Source of the DNA: Chitinophagaceae bacterium
GTDB lineage: Bacteria; Bacteroidota; Bacteroidia; Chitinophagales; Chitinophagaceae
Assembly (NCBI GenBank): GCA_017307755.1
Contig: JAFKGQ010000011.1
Coordinates: forward strand, 248,001-312,000
DNA length: 64,000 nucleotides
Reading direction: 5' to 3'
In this document: one piece after another, positions 17,117 through 25,264 of the stretch
Layout of the letters: each line of letters opens with the position of its first letter
How positions within the stretch are numbered: position 1 is the first letter of the stretch
Translations under genes and position numbers: made by a program
Notes under the pieces: model-generated
Databases searched by the model: none
The model's input: the letters and a program-made list of their open reading frames with translations, nothing else
Told to the model about the DNA's origin: nothing

Positions 17117-18058
17117 TTAATTACTGATCTGCGTGTCACGGATCTGAAAGGACATTTTAGCCGGCCAGAGATACGCTTTACTGAAAATCAGCTGTCCACG
17201 TTCATACTGCAGGAAGTTTGCGAAGTTGCCACCCACCCCACTGAAGTTCTCCTTTAGGATATAATACAAACTTCGCACCAAGGGATAGCGGCGAAGGGCA
17301 ATATTAGCCTGATAAGGTTTTACATAGGTAGGCCCGAGACAGTTGGTGCACCGGATAGAGGCTATCCGTACTTTTTTAATAAACAGGTTATCATTCGCCT
17401 CACCCTCGCCTAACCAATTGATACCCACAAACCCAACAGCATGAGGATTCTGCGACACATAATTGATCACCTCCTCGCTGTTCCTGGCAGCCGTGACCCG
17501 TTTGCTCAGGGGTTTCCCTTTTAAAAGAGAGTCCATAGCATACCGTACTGTACTGGTCGCAGACCTGCCATCCATCACAGGCAGGTGCGCGGTATCTGTG
17601 CCGTCCAGCATATTCTGAAGGTCCTTGATCTCAAAGATTGAGTCCTTGGCGTTATTGTTGACGATCACGGCAATAGCGTCATAGGCCACAGGCATAAATT
17701 GGGGACGAAGATGAAAGGAGTCCTGGTAAAACTTTTCCTCCTCGGAACTCAACCCCCGGGTGACGATGATCATCCGCGTACTGTCCGTGGTCAGGTCCCG
17801 CAGACATTGCGCCTCCGGCTCATATCTGGCGATGATCTTTATGTCGGGATTGGAGGACTGGAATACCTTTATCTGGGAGTCGATGACAGGCTTAAAAGAC
17901 TCGTCAATACTGATGGTCAATGTGCCTGACTTGGGCGTTTCCTGAGGAGTTTTATTCCCATCGTTGCCGCACCCTCCCAGGAAAAAACTAAACGCAAATC
18001 CTAACATTACGCCTTTACCATTACTGTTGAAAATATGCCGGAGAGATACTTGCATCAA
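17117..18058 (-). CDS. PstS-like periplasmic substrate-binding lipoprotein
   Basis: A 313-residue protein with a lipoprotein signal ending in a lipobox (FFLGGC, Cys30). The mature part reads like the PBP2 phosphate-binding fold: GTLTISIDESFKPVIDSQIK, then VTRGLSSEEEKF, MPVAYDAIAVIVNNNAKDS (the residues around which PstS folds phosphate) and NPHAVGFVGINWLGEG. The conserved SGT phosphate loop is replaced by GRSATSTVR. No ABC permease or ATPase genes are adjacent, so it is unlikely to be part of a classic Pst transporter. It overlaps the preceding small gene by 4 nt. Confidence 0.75.
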   Translation of the reverse strand: MMQVSLRHIFNSNGKGVMLGFAFSFFLGGCGNDGNKTPQETPKSGTLTISIDESFKPVIDSQIKVFQSSNPDIKIIARYEPEAQCLRDLTTDSTRMIIVTRGLSSEEEKFYQDSFHLRPQFMPVAYDAIAVIVNNNAKDSIFEIKDLQNMLDGTDTAHLPVMDGRSATSTVRYAMDSLLKGKPLSKRVTAARNSEEVINYVSQNPHAVGFVGINWLGEGEANDNLFIKKVRIASIRCTNCLGPTYVKPYQANIALRRYPLVRSLYYILKENFSGVGGNFANFLQYERGQLIFSKAYLWPAKMSFQIRDTQISN

Positions 18059-18288
18059 CGAAAATAATTTTTTTTATATCCACGATAGATCCGCCATCCT
18101 CCATACAGTAACCAAATACCGGAAAAAGCATAACGGAAAAAATCATCAATAGCCAAAGGAAAACCAATCTTCGGAGCAATCAACAGAAATACCCCAAAGC
18201 CAAACCATATCCCTCCTATACCATAGTCCTGGATCGATCTTCTCAATATATATCTGCGCCTTTCACCATCAGGAGCATCATTTTCCAT
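18055..18288 (-). CDS. Small membrane protein
   Basis: A 77-residue protein with two hydrophobic stretches (about 27-45 and 53-69) and basic ends. It overlaps the start of the PstS-like gene by 4 nt, so the two are translationally coupled. No family was recognised. It is the first gene of the three-gene minus-strand operon; the 230 bp upstream also contain the divergent promoter of the phosphatase gene. Confidence 0.7.
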   Translation of the reverse strand: MENDAPDGERRRYILRRSIQDYGIGGIWFGFGVFLLIAPKIGFPLAIDDFFRYAFSGIWLLYGGWRIYRGYKKNYFR

Positions 18289-18505
18289 CTTTAACCAAAG
18301 TTTTTATTTTATATGATCAGACATCCATCGCTGGAACGGGCAAATTAAGAAATTAAGCTTAAAAAGACACACCTGTATAAGGTCTTATACTTATTAATTT
18401 CTTATTAATGTATCCTTTCCCACCTTTCCATTTATAAGATTCCACATCTCCTCTATTCCACAAACCAGCTCGCTCTTTCCCCCCTTATCTTATAATGATT
18501 TAACA

Positions 18506-18513
18506 TACCTTTG
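18506..18513 (+). promoter_or_regulatory. -7 element directly before the phosphatase gene
   Basis: TACCTTTG matches the TAnnTTTG consensus exactly and ends 5 nt before the ATG at 18519, predicting a leaderless or almost leaderless mRNA. No clear TTG -33 element is seen at the expected spacing. Confidence 0.55.
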
Positions 18514-18518
18514 CGGCC

Positions 18519-19082
18519 ATGAAAAAGGAGCCTGTCACCCCATCATCAGAAGCCAGGGAAACGCCCGGTTCACCTTCCGGGACTTCTGACAAGAAAGCCC
18601 CGGCAAGCTTTCTGATGGTCTGTCTGGGCAATATTTGCCGCAGTCCCCTGGCTGAAGGCATCCTGCAGGAAAAAGCCAGGGCAGCCGGACTAAACTGGGA
18701 AATAGACAGCGCGGGGACCAATGGCTATCACGTAGGCGAAGCGCCCCATCACCTTTCCCAAAAAGTAGCCCGCGTCAGAGGCATCGACATCAGCAGACAA
18801 AGGGCCCGGAAATTTAATGCCGATGATTTTCAACGTTTTGACAAAATCTATGCCATGGCTGGGGACGTGATGCACGAAATGCGACGTATCGCCGGCCGTC
18901 ATTACGATCCGTCAAAAGTAGAGCTTCTGATGAACGAGCTGCACCCGGGTGACAATGAGGATGTCCCCGACCCCTGGTATGGGCCGGAGCCCGGTTATCA
19001 TGAAGTATATGAAATGATCGACGCAGCCGCAGACAGGATCGTTGAAAAATATGGCAAATCCACCCAATCCAACAGATCATGA
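18519..19082 (+). CDS. Low-molecular-weight protein tyrosine phosphatase
   Basis: A 187-residue protein. The signature CLGNICRS (C35 to R41, the C-x5-R nucleophile loop) starts after about 30 variable, proline/serine-rich residues, and the general acid is D151 in VPDPWYGP. This family removes phosphate from protein tyrosines or from arginine. The long N-terminal extension is not conserved. The annotated start is supported by the -7 element 5 nt upstream. A start at Met33 would remove the first beta strand. It overlaps hisS by 4 nt. Confidence 0.9.
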   Translation: MKKEPVTPSSEARETPGSPSGTSDKKAPASFLMVCLGNICRSPLAEGILQEKARAAGLNWEIDSAGTNGYHVGEAPHHLSQKVARVRGIDISRQRARKFNADDFQRFDKIYAMAGDVMHEMRRIAGRHYDPSKVELLMNELHPGDNEDVPDPWYGPEPGYHEVYEMIDAAADRIVEKYGKSTQSNRS

Positions 19083-20485
19083 GTAGTCTCAAACCATCCC
19101 GCCCGCAAGGTACCCGGGATTTCGACCCCGCTACAGTCCGCAAAAGGAACTATATATTCAATACTATTCGCACCGTATTCGAGCTCTATGGCTTCCAGCC
19201 CCTGGAAACCCCGGCCATGGAACAGATGGAAACCCTGATGGGTAAATATGGGGAGGAAGGTGATAAACTTATCTTTAAGATACTTAACAACGGTCTGGAC
19301 GATCCCAAGAATGTCGATAAGGCCCGTAAAGCCTTTGAAAATGTCCTGGAAGGGAAGAATGACAAAGACCTCACCGAAAGGGCCCTCAGATACGACCTCA
19401 CCATCCCCTTTGCCCGCTATGTCGCCATGAACCATGGACAGCTGACCTTCCCGTTCAAACGCTACCAGATGCAGCCCGTCTGGAGAGCCGACAGGCCCCA
19501 GAAAGGGCGCTATCGGGAATTTTATCAATGTGACGCTGACGTGGTAGGTAGCCAATCCTTGCTCAACGAGGTCGAACTGACATCCATCTACCGTCAGGCC
19601 TTCCAACAACTGGCTATCCCCATAGAGATCAGGATCAACAACCGTAAGATCCTCGCCGCCCTGGCAGAGGTCTGCGGGGGGGCGGATAAGATGACGGACA
19701 TTACGATAGCCATCGACAAGCTGGACAAGATCGGACTGGAAAAAGTAAAGACAGAACTGGCCCAGCGGGGACTCTCCAACGACCAGGTAGCCGCCATCGA
19801 ACAATACCTGGGTATCGCCGGGGACAACACAGCTAAATTATCCCAGCTGAAAACCCTCTTTGCCGGCAACGCTACGGGCCTCAAAGGCATCGACGAGCTG
19901 GAATATCTTCTGGCATACACCGCCGTAACATCCCTTGATGCCCCCCATTCACCCGGGACCTCCGACGACCCAACCCCCATTCTCGTCGATCTTACCCTGG
20001 CCCGTGGCCTGAACTATTATACAGGCACGATCTTCGAGGTAAAAGCCACCACTGTACAGATGGGCAGCATTGGCGGCGGCGGACGCTATGACGACCTCAC
20101 AGGCCTCTTTGGCGTACCCAATATCCCCGGGGTAGGCATCTCCTTCGGGGTCGACCGCATCTACGACGTAATGGAAGAGTTAAAGCTTTTCCCGGAGGAC
20201 GTACATACAGGCACAAAAATCCTTTTCTTTAACCTTGGCGAGGCCGAATCCCGGGCCGCCTTTGGACTATTGCAGCAATTGCGGACAAAAGGCATTCCCG
20301 CCGAGATCTATCACGAACAGGCCAAATTTGACAAACAATTCAAATACGCGGAGAAAAAAGGCATCCGCTATGCGGTCATCCTCGGCAGCGAGGAGCTGGG
20401 TAATCGCCAGTGTAAAATAAAAGACCTTAGCACGGGCGAACAGAGGACGCTGGGATGGGAGGAGTTGGTGGGGTCTGATTTTTAA
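19079..20485 (+). CDS. hisS: Histidyl-tRNA synthetase
   Basis: A 468-residue class II aminoacyl-tRNA synthetase. RPQGTRDFDPATVRKRNYI forms the N-terminal motif, motif 2 is PVWRADRPQKGRYREFYQCD, the histidine-binding ARGLNYYTGTIFEV (HisA motif) is near residue 310, and GGGRYDDL follows. The C-terminal anticodon-binding domain ends in GEQRTLGWEELV. The start ATGA overlaps the phosphatase stop by 4 nt, indicating coupling. An essential gene. Confidence 0.97.
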   Translation: MSSLKPSRPQGTRDFDPATVRKRNYIFNTIRTVFELYGFQPLETPAMEQMETLMGKYGEEGDKLIFKILNNGLDDPKNVDKARKAFENVLEGKNDKDLTERALRYDLTIPFARYVAMNHGQLTFPFKRYQMQPVWRADRPQKGRYREFYQCDADVVGSQSLLNEVELTSIYRQAFQQLAIPIEIRINNRKILAALAEVCGGADKMTDITIAIDKLDKIGLEKVKTELAQRGLSNDQVAAIEQYLGIAGDNTAKLSQLKTLFAGNATGLKGIDELEYLLAYTAVTSLDAPHSPGTSDDPTPILVDLTLARGLNYYTGTIFEVKATTVQMGSIGGGGRYDDLTGLFGVPNIPGVGISFGVDRIYDVMEELKLFPEDVHTGTKILFFNLGEAESRAAFGLLQQLRTKGIPAEIYHEQAKFDKQFKYAEKKGIRYAVILGSEELGNRQCKIKDLSTGEQRTLGWEELVGSDF

Positions 20486-20509
20486 CCCCGGCCGTGATCT
20501 ATCCTGTTT

Positions 20510-20517
20510 TATCTTTG
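20510..20517 (+). promoter_or_regulatory. -7 element directly before the RhuM-family gene
   Basis: TATCTTTG, an exact TAnnTTTG match, ends 5 nt before the ATG at 20523, again predicting a leaderless mRNA independent of the hisS transcript. Confidence 0.55.
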
Positions 20518-20522
20518 CGTCC

Positions 20523-21518
20523 ATGCAATCCTTTGAAATATTACTGTATGCCGCCCCTGAAGGAAAGACGCATATCGAGGTCTTTTTTGAAGAGGAAACT
20601 TTCTGGTTATCACAGAAGAAGATGGCCGAATTGTTTGGGGTAGATGTAAGAACAGTAAACGAACATCTACAAAATATATTTATAACCAACGAATTAGAGA
20701 AAGAGTCAACTATCCGGAATTTCCGGATAGTTCAACAAGAAGGCACACGATCTGTCTCCCGGGAAGTGGATTTCTACAACCTCGATGCCATCATCGCCGT
20801 CGGATATCGAGTCAACTCACACGAAGCCACCCGGTTCCGTATCTGGGCTACAAAAACCCTGAGACAATTCATCATAAAAGGCTTTGTCCTGGACGATGAA
20901 CGACTCAAACAAGGCAAGAAGTTTGGCAAAGATTATTTCGACGAGTTACTCGAAAGAATACGCGAGATCAGGGCCAGCGAACGCAGATTCTATCAAAAGA
21001 TCACAGACATCTACGCCCAATGCAGCCTGGACTATGACCCCAAAGCTCCTCTTACTCAGACCTTTTATAAAACGGTACAGAATAAGCTACATTGGGCCAT
21101 CACCAGACACACTGCCGCTGAACTCATCGCAGAACGGGCCAACGCCACACAGCCCAATATGGGATTGACCACCTGGAAGAACGCCCCGAAAGGAAAGATC
21201 CTGAAACACGACGTTACCGTAGCCAAAAATTACCTTTCTGAAAAAGAATTAAGCGAATTAAATCGCGTCGTAAGCATGTACCTTGACTACGCCGAGAACC
21301 AGGCTAAACGCCAGATCCCCATGACCATGGCTGATTGGGCGACAAGGCTGGATGCCTTCCTCCAATTCAATGAATATGCCGTTCTGAAAGACGCCGGCCG
21401 TATCACTGCAGACATTGCAAAGAAGTTGGCAGAAGATCAATTCGAACAATTCCGTGTCCTGCAGGACCGCGACTATCTGTCAGATTTTGACGAACAACTA
21501 AAACGTCTGGAAAAATAA
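20523..21518 (+). CDS. RhuM-family protein (mobile-element associated)
   Basis: A 331-residue member of the RhuM (Virulence_RhuM) family. The N-terminus has a helix-turn-helix-like WLSQKKMAELFGVDVRTVNEHL, then YNLDAIIAVGYRVNS, TRFRIWATKTLRQFIIKGF, the coiled ASERRFYQKITDIYAQ segment and the conserved PNMGLTTWKNAPKGKI. Homologues are common in genomic islands, prophages and defence neighbourhoods of Bacteroidota and Proteobacteria; the biochemical role is unknown. It looks complete. It carries a perfect DNA palindrome within its coding sequence. Confidence 0.9.
   Translation: MQSFEILLYAAPEGKTHIEVFFEEETFWLSQKKMAELFGVDVRTVNEHLQNIFITNELEKESTIRNFRIVQQEGTRSVSREVDFYNLDAIIAVGYRVNSHEATRFRIWATKTLRQFIIKGFVLDDERLKQGKKFGKDYFDELLERIREIRASERRFYQKITDIYAQCSLDYDPKAPLTQTFYKTVQNKLHWAITRHTAAELIAERANATQPNMGLTTWKNAPKGKILKHDVTVAKNYLSEKELSELNRVVSMYLDYAENQAKRQIPMTMADWATRLDAFLQFNEYAVLKDAGRITADIAKKLAEDQFEQFRVLQDRDYLSDFDEQLKRLEK
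20708..20732. repeat. 25-bp perfect palindrome inside the RhuM gene
   Basis: Arms of 11 bp (20708-20718 and 20722-20732, aactatccgga/tccggatagtt) flank a 3-nt centre. It lies in the codons for TIRNFRIV, a segment that is conserved in the protein family, so part of the symmetry may follow from the protein sequence (the TIR/RIV codons). It could also be an operator or a recognition site. Confidence 0.7.
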
Positions 21519-21567
21519 TACCATAAAACCCCAGTATACCTATCTTTAGACATCAACAAACCAGTTT

Positions 21568-23190
21568 ATGAACCGATCCTTGCGCCCCTTCTGCCTGCTG
21601 GCACCCCTCGTATTGACGGCATCTCTCGTCTCCGCCCAAAACCTCAACCCGATGTTCCGGCATCTGCCCCCAAATGCAGAAAGGATCTACCACATCAATC
21701 TGCCGGCACTGACATCCAAGGTCAGCTGGCAGGATATCATTTCCAGCATCCCTCCCTCCAAATCCACATCTGACCCACAGGTGATGGACATCCTGAAAGA
21801 TCCCTCCCAGGCAGGGATCGACATCAACCAGGATATCTTTATCGCACAGACAGGAGGCGGCAACAAATACGATAGCACCACCTTTATCACCGTTCTCGTC
21901 CACCTTACCAACTCCGGGAAATTCGTCGCCTTCGCTCGCGGCATGCAAAAGGACATGCGCGCTTTACCGATAGGAAAAGGTCCTGTCAACGCGTCCACAA
22001 ATGGACGGGTGATCGGTAAAGATAAAATGACCCTGGCTTATAATAACAAACTGGCTGTCATCACCACTGTAACACCCCCTGCAAAAGAAACGGCCGCATC
22101 AATACAAAGAAGCACCCCTAACGCAAAAAATGCCGGCCCTTCAGCGATGGGCTATACCCTAAGGGCCGGCAGAATAAGCCTGGCAGCTCTCCATGGATTT
22201 GTGAGTACCCCCTATATCACCGATCCTGTCTTTATCGCCGGGTTTTCCGACGACGCCGATTTTCACATGTGGGGACCGCATGGCGAAGCCGCAAGTAAGC
22301 TGATGGATATTGTCAACAAAAAGAAAGCCCTGGGAAATAAAGGCGGTATTTTCATGACCCATCAGGGCGTCAGGCTGCACACACTGACAGCCCTTCGTTT
22401 TGATGCCGGAAAGGTCACCCTGCGCACGACGACCTTGGTGCCGCAGGATTCCATCAAAAATTACAGGATATTGACCAGCCGGCCGCTGAACACCGACCTG
22501 ATCAGGCGTCTGCCGGGCAAAGCGTTGCTGGGAATGATCAACCTCCACTTCGACCCATCCTTGCTGCAGGAATTCCTGGGAAGAGCCGGTCTGCGTAACA
22601 CGCTGGATTCCGCGCTGTCGTCCAAGGGACTTACAACAAACGATTTGATAAAAGCCTTTAAAGGGGACTTCCTCATTGCGGGCATGCAGCCCGCCACGCT
22701 GTCCGATAGCGGTAAGGCTAACCCCAACCTATTTTTTGCCACTACCATCGGCGACAATATCGCCTTTACAAAACTTATGGGCAAATTGATGGGCCACGCG
22801 GACTCATCGGGCAATCTTCCCTTTGGCAAGATGAAGACCGGCTTTGCTATAAAAGACAATATCCTGGTAGTAGGAAAGACCAAAGCACAGGCGGACGAGT
22901 ATTTCAGCAATACAGCGGGAAATAGCGGTAGCGATCTTATCAACGACCGCGTCAGGACCAACATGTTCAGTCTGGCGGTGGACGTAAAAGCAATAAAGGA
23001 CTTCATGCAGGCGATATACCCCACTCCCACGTCAAAAACCCAGCAGGTCCTGCACTTCCTGGGTGCCATCGACCGGCTGACCTATACGGCCGGCGGTCTG
23101 CAAAATGGACAACTTGAATCTTATTTTGAGTTGAAAATGGCGGATGCCTCGGAGAACAGTTTGCGCAGCATATTCAAGCTATTGCATTAA
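21568..23190 (+). CDS. Large secreted protein of unknown function, DUF4836-like
   Basis: A 540-residue protein with a signal peptide (MNRSLRPFCLLAPLVLTASLVSAQ). The start of the mature part (PPNAERIYHINLPALTSKVSWQDII) and the later LLGMINLHFDPSLLQEFLGRAG and FFATTIGDNIAFTKLMGKLM segments recall the DUF4836 family of Bacteroidota surface or periplasmic proteins, as judged from memory and with modest certainty. A TATCTTTA element lies at 21541-21548, 19 nt before the ATG. It converges with the minus-strand membrane gene 21 nt downstream. Confidence 0.65.
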   Translation: MNRSLRPFCLLAPLVLTASLVSAQNLNPMFRHLPPNAERIYHINLPALTSKVSWQDIISSIPPSKSTSDPQVMDILKDPSQAGIDINQDIFIAQTGGGNKYDSTTFITVLVHLTNSGKFVAFARGMQKDMRALPIGKGPVNASTNGRVIGKDKMTLAYNNKLAVITTVTPPAKETAASIQRSTPNAKNAGPSAMGYTLRAGRISLAALHGFVSTPYITDPVFIAGFSDDADFHMWGPHGEAASKLMDIVNKKKALGNKGGIFMTHQGVRLHTLTALRFDAGKVTLRTTTLVPQDSIKNYRILTSRPLNTDLIRRLPGKALLGMINLHFDPSLLQEFLGRAGLRNTLDSALSSKGLTTNDLIKAFKGDFLIAGMQPATLSDSGKANPNLFFATTIGDNIAFTKLMGKLMGHADSSGNLPFGKMKTGFAIKDNILVVGKTKAQADEYFSNTAGNSGSDLINDRVRTNMFSLAVDVKAIKDFMQAIYPTPTSKTQQVLHFLGAIDRLTYTAGGLQNGQLESYFELKMADASENSLRSIFKLLH

Positions 23191-23211
23191 GCCGGTGATG
23201 CCGAAAAGCCT

Positions 23212-23784
23212 CTATGTATAACCGTACTTTTTCTTGAACTCCGCCAGCCCGGCCTCATCCAGGTCGCGGAAAAGGTATGTCCGTGTTTGTCCTGTCCTTT
23301 CGATAAAAGGGATGTGCTTCTCATAAAATTCCTTGAACAGTTCTCCCAGCTGACGGACGTGCTCCTGGCTGTTGAGATAGAATTGGCTTTTGATGGTGTT
23401 GCCTTCATATAGAAATTTTATCTGGTTGCCCATACCGTCCAGCTTATAAGGTGAATAAGGGTCCTGCATGCCGTTGAAACCATTGACATCGAAGTCGAGA
23501 TCTTTTATATTCTGTATGGGATATTCTTCTTTACCCAGGCAGACCTTTTCCGGCGTCATCACCAGATCATCTTCCGATAGCCCGACGATGGAAATATTTC
23601 CTTTGGCGATGAAAGCGCCCGCCAATACCAGTAGGATACCCACTACAAAGACCACTGTCCCCATCAATCGCCACTCCGGCAGGCTAACCGGCAAAATACT
23701 GCAGACAGCCAGGCCAAAACCGACATATGATAAAGTAGCTTTTTTCCTGGCGGTAACCACTACTCTTTTGGTTCGGAATTCCAT
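23212..23784 (-). CDS. Two-helix membrane protein with a PH-like C-terminal part
   Basis: The frame opens at 23943, but the start at 23784 (MEFRTKRVVVTARKKATLSYVG) gives a usual cytoplasmic basic N-terminus before the first membrane helix, so this 190-residue start is preferred. The helices are at about residues 16-55. A beta-rich domain follows (SEDDLVMTPEKVCLGKEEYP and GNQIKFLYEGNTIKSQFYLN) that resembles the bacterial PH/YcxB-like fold. No signature of catalysis. The 211 bp between this start and cas6 separate it from the CRISPR-Cas locus, which is divergent. Confidence 0.6.
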   Translation of the reverse strand: MEFRTKRVVVTARKKATLSYVGFGLAVCSILPVSLPEWRLMGTVVFVVGILLVLAGAFIAKGNISIVGLSEDDLVMTPEKVCLGKEEYPIQNIKDLDFDVNGFNGMQDPYSPYKLDGMGNQIKFLYEGNTIKSQFYLNSQEHVRQLGELFKEFYEKHIPFIERTGQTRTYLFRDLDEAGLAEFKKKYGYT

Positions 23785-23995
23785 GGGGTGTTTATGATAA
23801 TAACGCTGGGGGTTGGTTTTCCGTATGTCACCATTTCTCATCGGATGGCCGGTGATACAAAAAATCCATTGTTTCTCCTTAAACAGATTTCCACATACAA
23901 GGCCTTGTTCTGCATAAAAATACATCTGCAAAATATAGTACACCGCTTCATAGAGAACGTTTTAATAATAAGAATTTAAACATTTCTGTCAAATT

Positions 23996-24658
23996 ATGCG
24001 ATTGTACTTAGCCCTCACTTCCTGTAAACAGGTCATTCCTTTCAATTATCAGTCCTTTGTAACAGGCGCCATTCATAAATGGATAGGGTCTAATAATGAG
24101 TTTCACGGAAAGCCGAGCCTCTACTCTTTTTCCTGGCTTCATAACGTCGATGCCTATAAAAATGGATTGAAGACCCACGATGGCAGTTATTTCTTTATAA
24201 GCGCCCACGACAATGATCTTTTGAAAAGGATCCTGGAGGGTATTCAGCACTCCCCTGAAGTTTGCTTTGGTATAAACGTAAGTGAGGTACAGATCAAATC
24301 GACTCCGGTATTCTCTCCTGAGCAAGCTTTTTTCGTAGCTAGCCCTGTGTTGATCAAGAAAAAAATGGATGCCGGCCAATGGCTGCATCTGGAATACAAT
24401 GACCCCGAGGCGGACAAAATACTTACCGGCAGCCTGCAGACAAAACTCAAAATTGCCGGTCTGTCTGTTGAAGGTGTCCAGGTTTCTTTTGATACTACAT
24501 ATGGTGTCCCACGAACAAAGATCGTCCGCTATAAAGAAATAGGCAATAGAGTAAACCTCTGCCCTGTTCGTATTCAAGGCTCTCCCGAACAAATAGGATT
24601 TGCCTGGAATGTAGGTGTCGGCAATTCCACGGGCATTGGGTTCGGCGCATTAAAATAA
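23996..24658 (+). CDS. cas6: CRISPR-associated endoribonuclease Cas6
   Basis: A 220-residue RAMP protein. The C-terminal glycine-rich loop VGVGNSTGIGFGALK (206-220) is the Cas6 signature, and H27 in FVTGAIHKWIG is at the usual place of the catalytic histidine. Cas6 cuts the pre-crRNA within each repeat, leaving an 8-nt 5' handle; in this array it would be ATTGAAAG. It is the first gene of the cas operon, 5 nt before cas5. No TAnnTTTG promoter was recognised in the 211 bp upstream. Confidence 0.88.
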   Translation: MRLYLALTSCKQVIPFNYQSFVTGAIHKWIGSNNEFHGKPSLYSFSWLHNVDAYKNGLKTHDGSYFFISAHDNDLLKRILEGIQHSPEVCFGINVSEVQIKSTPVFSPEQAFFVASPVLIKKKMDAGQWLHLEYNDPEADKILTGSLQTKLKIAGLSVEGVQVSFDTTYGVPRTKIVRYKEIGNRVNLCPVRIQGSPEQIGFAWNVGVGNSTGIGFGALK

Positions 24659-24663
24659 TCTAT

Positions 24664-25263
24664 ATGCAATATTATATTGTCAGATATACAGGCCTATTTG
24701 GGTTTATCAAACCCTGGACAGCGGTGCGGGATGGTGAAACTTATAGCCAGCAATTTCTTACTCCCAGTATCATAGGTGGTATTGAAAGGAAATTATTCCC
24801 CGAACTCCTGCAGCAGAAGTTTGGATTATATCATATAAGATCACATCGTTTATCCTATGAGCAGGTGAGCTTACAGCAGGAAAAGATACAGACCAGGGGA
24901 TGGAATACTACCCGGCCGAAAGGTACCCAACAGGTGCTGTTCACACGCCCAACCTCTATTCTGGACCGGGGAGTTCTCGTCAATCCCGTACTGCACCTGG
25001 CATTCACTACAAAAGATTATGCGCTGATAGCGTCTACACAACACATTTGCCTCTGCAGGAATGAGGATATTCTCTATCCTGACCAGGAGATAATTGAGAC
25101 TACTGATCAAGACTTTGATACCAACGAGGAATATTTCCCTGGATTTGAACTGGTCTTCAAAAAGAATGACAGATCATTTCTGGTGGGATACAATCGCCTG
25201 GACAGAAACAAGCCTATGTATGGCTGGTTAAAAATCGTCGGTAACCCGGTAAAAGAATTCTAA
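24664..25263 (+). CDS. cas5: Cascade subunit Cas5
   Basis: A 199-residue protein whose first 50 residues (RYTGLFGFIKPWTAVRDG, then TYSQQFLTPSIIGGIE) follow the Cas5 pattern of a G-x-F-x-x-P strand and a PSxIxG segment. Cas5 caps the crRNA 5' handle in the type I effector. It lies between cas6 and cas3, with the cas3 start only 1 nt after its stop. It is shorter than many Cas5 proteins (220-250). Confidence 0.75.
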   Translation: MQYYIVRYTGLFGFIKPWTAVRDGETYSQQFLTPSIIGGIERKLFPELLQQKFGLYHIRSHRLSYEQVSLQQEKIQTRGWNTTRPKGTQQVLFTRPTSILDRGVLVNPVLHLAFTTKDYALIASTQHICLCRNEDILYPDQEIIETTDQDFDTNEEYFPGFELVFKKNDRSFLVGYNRLDRNKPMYGWLKIVGNPVKEF

Positions 25264-25264
25264 T

